DNA from: Spirosoma panaciterrae DSM 21099
Lineage (GTDB): Bacteria; Bacteroidota; Bacteroidia; Cytophagales; Spirosomataceae
Direction: 5' to 3'
NCBI RefSeq assembly: GCF_000374025.1
Contig: NZ_KB893177.1
Coordinates: 62,001-126,000 of the forward strand
Length of the DNA: 64,000 bases
Positions 61,707 through 64,000 of the stretch are shown in pieces. The notes beneath the pieces are model-generated. The model saw only the letters and a program-made list of their open reading frames with translations. It searched no databases and was not told where the DNA came from. Both the position numbers and the translations under genes were made by a program. How positions within the stretch are numbered: position 1 is the first letter of the stretch; the number at the start of each line of letters is the position of its first letter.

Positions 61707-63110
61707 ATGCTCCTCTTTTTCATAGCGCTCTATCTTCTCTCTAATGTGGCAGTTGGTGCCTGGGCGGCCCGGCGCGTCACTACTTCGCAGGATTTCATTC
61801 TGGCTGGTCGGGGATTACCCTTATTTTTAGCAGCGTCCGTAACATTTGCGACTTGGTTTGGTTCAGAAACCATCATGGGCGCACCAGCCATGTTTGTTGA
61901 AGGTGGTTTTCTGGCTGTCATCGAAGAACCTTTTGGTTCGGCACTATGCCTGTTTTTGGTGGGTGCTTTTTTCGCTCGACCTTTGTATCGGCTCAACATT
62001 ACGACTTTCTGCGATTATTTCCGCATTCGGTATGGGCGCGCTGCCGAGCTGCTATCAGCCGTTATGGTGATTCCATCCTATTTTAGCTGGATTGCCGCCC
62101 AGTTGATTGCTATCGGCATTGTCCTGAGCGTTGTGACCGACATACCGCGCGAATACTGCATCATGGCCAGTGCGGCTATCGTCATGATTTATACGCTATT
62201 GGGCGGTATGTGGTCGATTTCCGTGACAGATTTCTTTCATAATTTAATTATCATTCTGGCTCTGGCAGTTCTGGCAGTATTACTCTGGAACGAAGTAGGT
62301 GGTTGGGAAACCATTCGACAGCGCACTTCGGCTGGATTCTTTCGCTTAGTACCCGACAATACTGGCAAGGATTGGTTAGCGTACCTAGCTGCCTGGATAA
62401 CTATCGGTCTGGGTTCTATCCCACAGCAGGACGTATTTCAGCGGGTTATGTCGGCCAAATCGGAAACGATTTCAGTGCGGGCATCCTACCTGGCTTCGGG
62501 CATGTATCTAACCATTGCCATGCTGCCGCTTTTTATTGCCTTGAGTGCCAAGATCCTTCATCCCGATTTGCCCAAAGATAATCAGCTCATTATTCCAAAT
62601 ATGGTGATGCGGCATGGGAGTTTACCTCTACAGATCCTGTTTTTTGGCGCTGTTACCTCAGCCATTCTGAGTGTATCGAGCGGGGCCATTCTGGCCCCAT
62701 CAACCGTTTTTGGCGAGAACGTTGTCAAATTCTTCCGGCCTGATATCAGCGATGCCAATCTGTTGAAAACCATCCGTTGGGCAGTAGTTGTAATTACTGT
62801 GATTTGCGTACTGATGAGCACAACCCGCGATACCAATATTTTCGACTTAGTTGGCGAATCTTCAGCTTTCAGTCTGGTATCGCTATTTGTGCCCTTAGCG
62901 GCCGGAATTTACTGGAAACGGGCCACCCTGATCGGCTGTCTTTGCTCCATGGCGATTGGCTTTGTGGTCTGGCTACTCTGTCTGTGGCAACAAAGCGAAC
63001 ATCCACCCCTGCTTTGGGGATTGCTGGCCAGCACCCTCGGCATGGTTGCTGGCAGTTTATTGAGTGCAACACCCCCGATTACGAATCAAGCAAACGGCGA
63101 TGGTAATTGA
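61707..63110 (+). CDS. Sodium:solute symporter (SSS family), second copy
   Basis: A 467-residue transporter with about 13 helices. The core is RRVTTSQDFILAGRGLPLFLAAS in outline, then FGSETIMGAPAMFVEGG, GSIPQQDVFQRVMSAKSE, and VTSAILSVSSGAILAPSTVFGENV, which holds the Ser/Ala sodium-site positions of TM9. It is shorter than and not closely similar to the symporter at 57924; it looks like the proline/pantothenate branch, but substrate cannot be assigned. Its last 32 bp overlap the end of the convergent DinB-like gene. Confidence 0.88.
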   Translation: MLLFFIALYLLSNVAVGAWAARRVTTSQDFILAGRGLPLFLAASVTFATWFGSETIMGAPAMFVEGGFLAVIEEPFGSALCLFLVGAFFARPLYRLNITTFCDYFRIRYGRAAELLSAVMVIPSYFSWIAAQLIAIGIVLSVVTDIPREYCIMASAAIVMIYTLLGGMWSISVTDFFHNLIIILALAVLAVLLWNEVGGWETIRQRTSAGFFRLVPDNTGKDWLAYLAAWITIGLGSIPQQDVFQRVMSAKSETISVRASYLASGMYLTIAMLPLFIALSAKILHPDLPKDNQLIIPNMVMRHGSLPLQILFFGAVTSAILSVSSGAILAPSTVFGENVVKFFRPDISDANLLKTIRWAVVVITVICVLMSTTRDTNIFDLVGESSAFSLVSLFVPLAAGIYWKRATLIGCLCSMAIGFVVWLLCLWQQSEHPPLLWGLLASTLGMVAGSLLSATPPITNQANGDGN

Positions 63111-63528
63111 TCTGGCCGAGATGGTATGTAAGGTGCGTCGTTAAATGAACCAGAAAGTATTCCGTTGAAGTGGGCCTCTCGAAAACCAGCATCGGGTATT
63201 CTTCGGCAAGTTGTGCTTCCGTCACATTCGAAAGTCCCTTTTCAACAACAGCCATCGTCTCATCAATTTTCGCCAGCAGTTCAGTCCGGGGGATATCTTT
63301 GAGTGAAAATTCGAGATCCCGGTGACGAACGTATCCCGTTTTACCGAATTCGGCTCCAATGTAGGTATTCAGATTACCGATCAGGTGCAGGCACAGATTA
63401 CCTGCCGAATTGGCAATATGTTCCTCCACAAGCCAAAGGTTTCGCTCGTCTTTATATAGACTGATTTCCTGCCTTAGTTTAGCAAGATCACGCTGAAACA
63501 GCGTATTCAGAACTTCCAGAAGCATCAT
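63079..63528 (-). CDS. DinB-family protein
   Basis: A 149-residue four-helix-bundle protein of the DinB/YfiT type. The metal-binding histidines are expected at NLCLHLIGNLNTYIG (His near 48) and STEYFLVHLTTHLTYHLGQINYHR near the C-terminus (HLxxHxxxH pattern). Functions in the family range from thiol transferases to stress-related proteins; no role can be given here. No signal peptide. It is 14 bp from the NUDIX gene on the same strand, so the two are probably co-transcribed. Confidence 0.82.
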   Translation of the reverse strand: MMLLEVLNTLFQRDLAKLRQEISLYKDERNLWLVEEHIANSAGNLCLHLIGNLNTYIGAEFGKTGYVRHRDLEFSLKDIPRTELLAKIDETMAVVEKGLSNVTEAQLAEEYPMLVFERPTSTEYFLVHLTTHLTYHLGQINYHRRLLDS

Positions 63529-63542
63529 TTAAACTTATTATA

Positions 63543-63995
63543 TCAACCAAAATACTGTTGCTCTATACGGCCTACGTAGCCTAAATCTACAGCGCTCTCA
63601 AACCATGCCTGAAGCTGCTTCCCTACGTTTGGGTATAAATTGAGGCCATGTAGTTCAGAAACTGGTTTCCAAACCAATTCAAGCGCCGTAGTTTCGATCG
63701 GGTTTAATACGGGAATGCCCTGAAGATTCCGCCCGGCAAAGACCACGTGCAATACATCGTCGTTCCGTTGCGAAAGGAGCATTTCACCCGCCAGAATCAT
63801 TTCGCCAACGTCGACCGAAACTCCTAGCTCTTCCTGAACTTCCCGAACAATCGTTTCGGGTAAGGTTTCATTCCGGTCGGGGCTACCACCTGGCAACGCA
63901 AATACATCATGCCCACCGTAAGAATAACGCATGAATAATACTTCAACATTGCTGGCTGTTTGCTGCCAGATTAGGGCACATGGACGAACTTTCAT
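63543..63995 (-). CDS. NUDIX hydrolase
   Basis: A 150-residue hydrolase with a complete Nudix box: GGSPDRNETLPETIVREV followed by QEELGV, fitting GX5EX7REUXEEXGU, where the Glu residues bind the metal. It opens with VRPCALIWQQTASNVEVLF and has a strand pattern typical of the fold. Substrates of such proteins (nucleoside diphosphates linked to other groups) cannot be deduced. It precedes the DinB gene on the same strand. The ATG at 63995 lies five bases from the window edge, so the upstream region is not visible. Confidence 0.88.
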   Translation of the reverse strand: MKVRPCALIWQQTASNVEVLFMRYSYGGHDVFALPGGSPDRNETLPETIVREVQEELGVSVDVGEMILAGEMLLSQRNDDVLHVVFAGRNLQGIPVLNPIETTALELVWKPVSELHGLNLYPNVGKQLQAWFESAVDLGYVGRIEQQYFG

Positions 63996-64000
63996 GCTGC

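Noticed and set aside
63079-63110. The 32-bp overlap of convergent symporter and DinB genes as a regulatory antisense
   Set aside because: Short tail overlaps of convergent genes are common in compact genomes and no further signal is visible.

Overview
The window looks like a chromosomal segment of a Cytophagales bacterium (phylum Bacteroidota), most like Spirosoma or a close relative. The evidence is roughly balanced GC, TAnnTTTG-type promoters, almost no Shine-Dalgarno sites, a TonB-dependent receptor paired with a DUF4249 lipoprotein, VCBS/ASPIC and PSD1/DUF1501 proteins, a group II GGGP synthase, and a giant propeller histidine kinase. This placement is inference from gene content. No rRNA, tRNA, CRISPR array, prophage or classical IS element was recognised.

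Layout. 1-16 kb: a sugar dehydrogenase cut by the window edge, a Cys/Met PLP enzyme, small lipid and acyl-CoA genes (MaoC hydratase, acyl-CoA dehydrogenase with a strong palindromic operator candidate), an AraC regulator, an envelope cluster (holin-like protein, acidic membrane protein, GGGP synthase, TonB-C protein), a possible 6S-like RNA, a DksA-like protein, glutamate dehydrogenase, phosphatidylserine decarboxylase, an SMP-30 protein and a GMC oxidoreductase. 16-29.6 kb: uvrA, a secreted SGNH esterase with DUF11 domains, the PSD1/DUF1501 pair split by a DUF559 nuclease element, then gatC, plsC and purH. 29.7-45 kb: a flippase, a 14-motif VCBS lipoprotein, DUF4249/TonB receptor, PPK2, MsrA, an AAA/DUF4143 ATPase beside a relic of prolyl oligopeptidase, and the intact prolyl oligopeptidase. 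45-52 kb: a hybrid-type sensor kinase without adjacent regulator, an exonuclease, an S41 peptidase, an EamA transporter. 52-58 kb: DUF177-rpmF-plsX-fabH-efp-accB-accC, a lipid-synthesis and translation operon ending in a strong terminator. 58-64 kb: two sodium:solute symporters around a serine hydrolase and myo-inositol oxygenase, then DinB and NUDIX proteins.

The most unusual content lies between genes. Long, nearly perfect hairpins, several made of short tandem units, fill many gaps between co-directional genes and often end a few nucleotides before the next start codon. Some run into genes: one encodes the C-terminal tail of plsC and one sits in frame inside uvrA. The best candidate for an undescribed mobile unit is the 477-bp element at 24724-25200, a DUF559 nuclease gene bounded by inverted copies of a GC-rich palindrome and set exactly between two genes that normally lie side by side.

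Functional links are strongest in the fatty-acid operon (acyl-phosphate supply, chain initiation, malonyl-CoA supply) and in the putative inositol uptake and oxidation group. Coordinates use the start codons I judge most likely.
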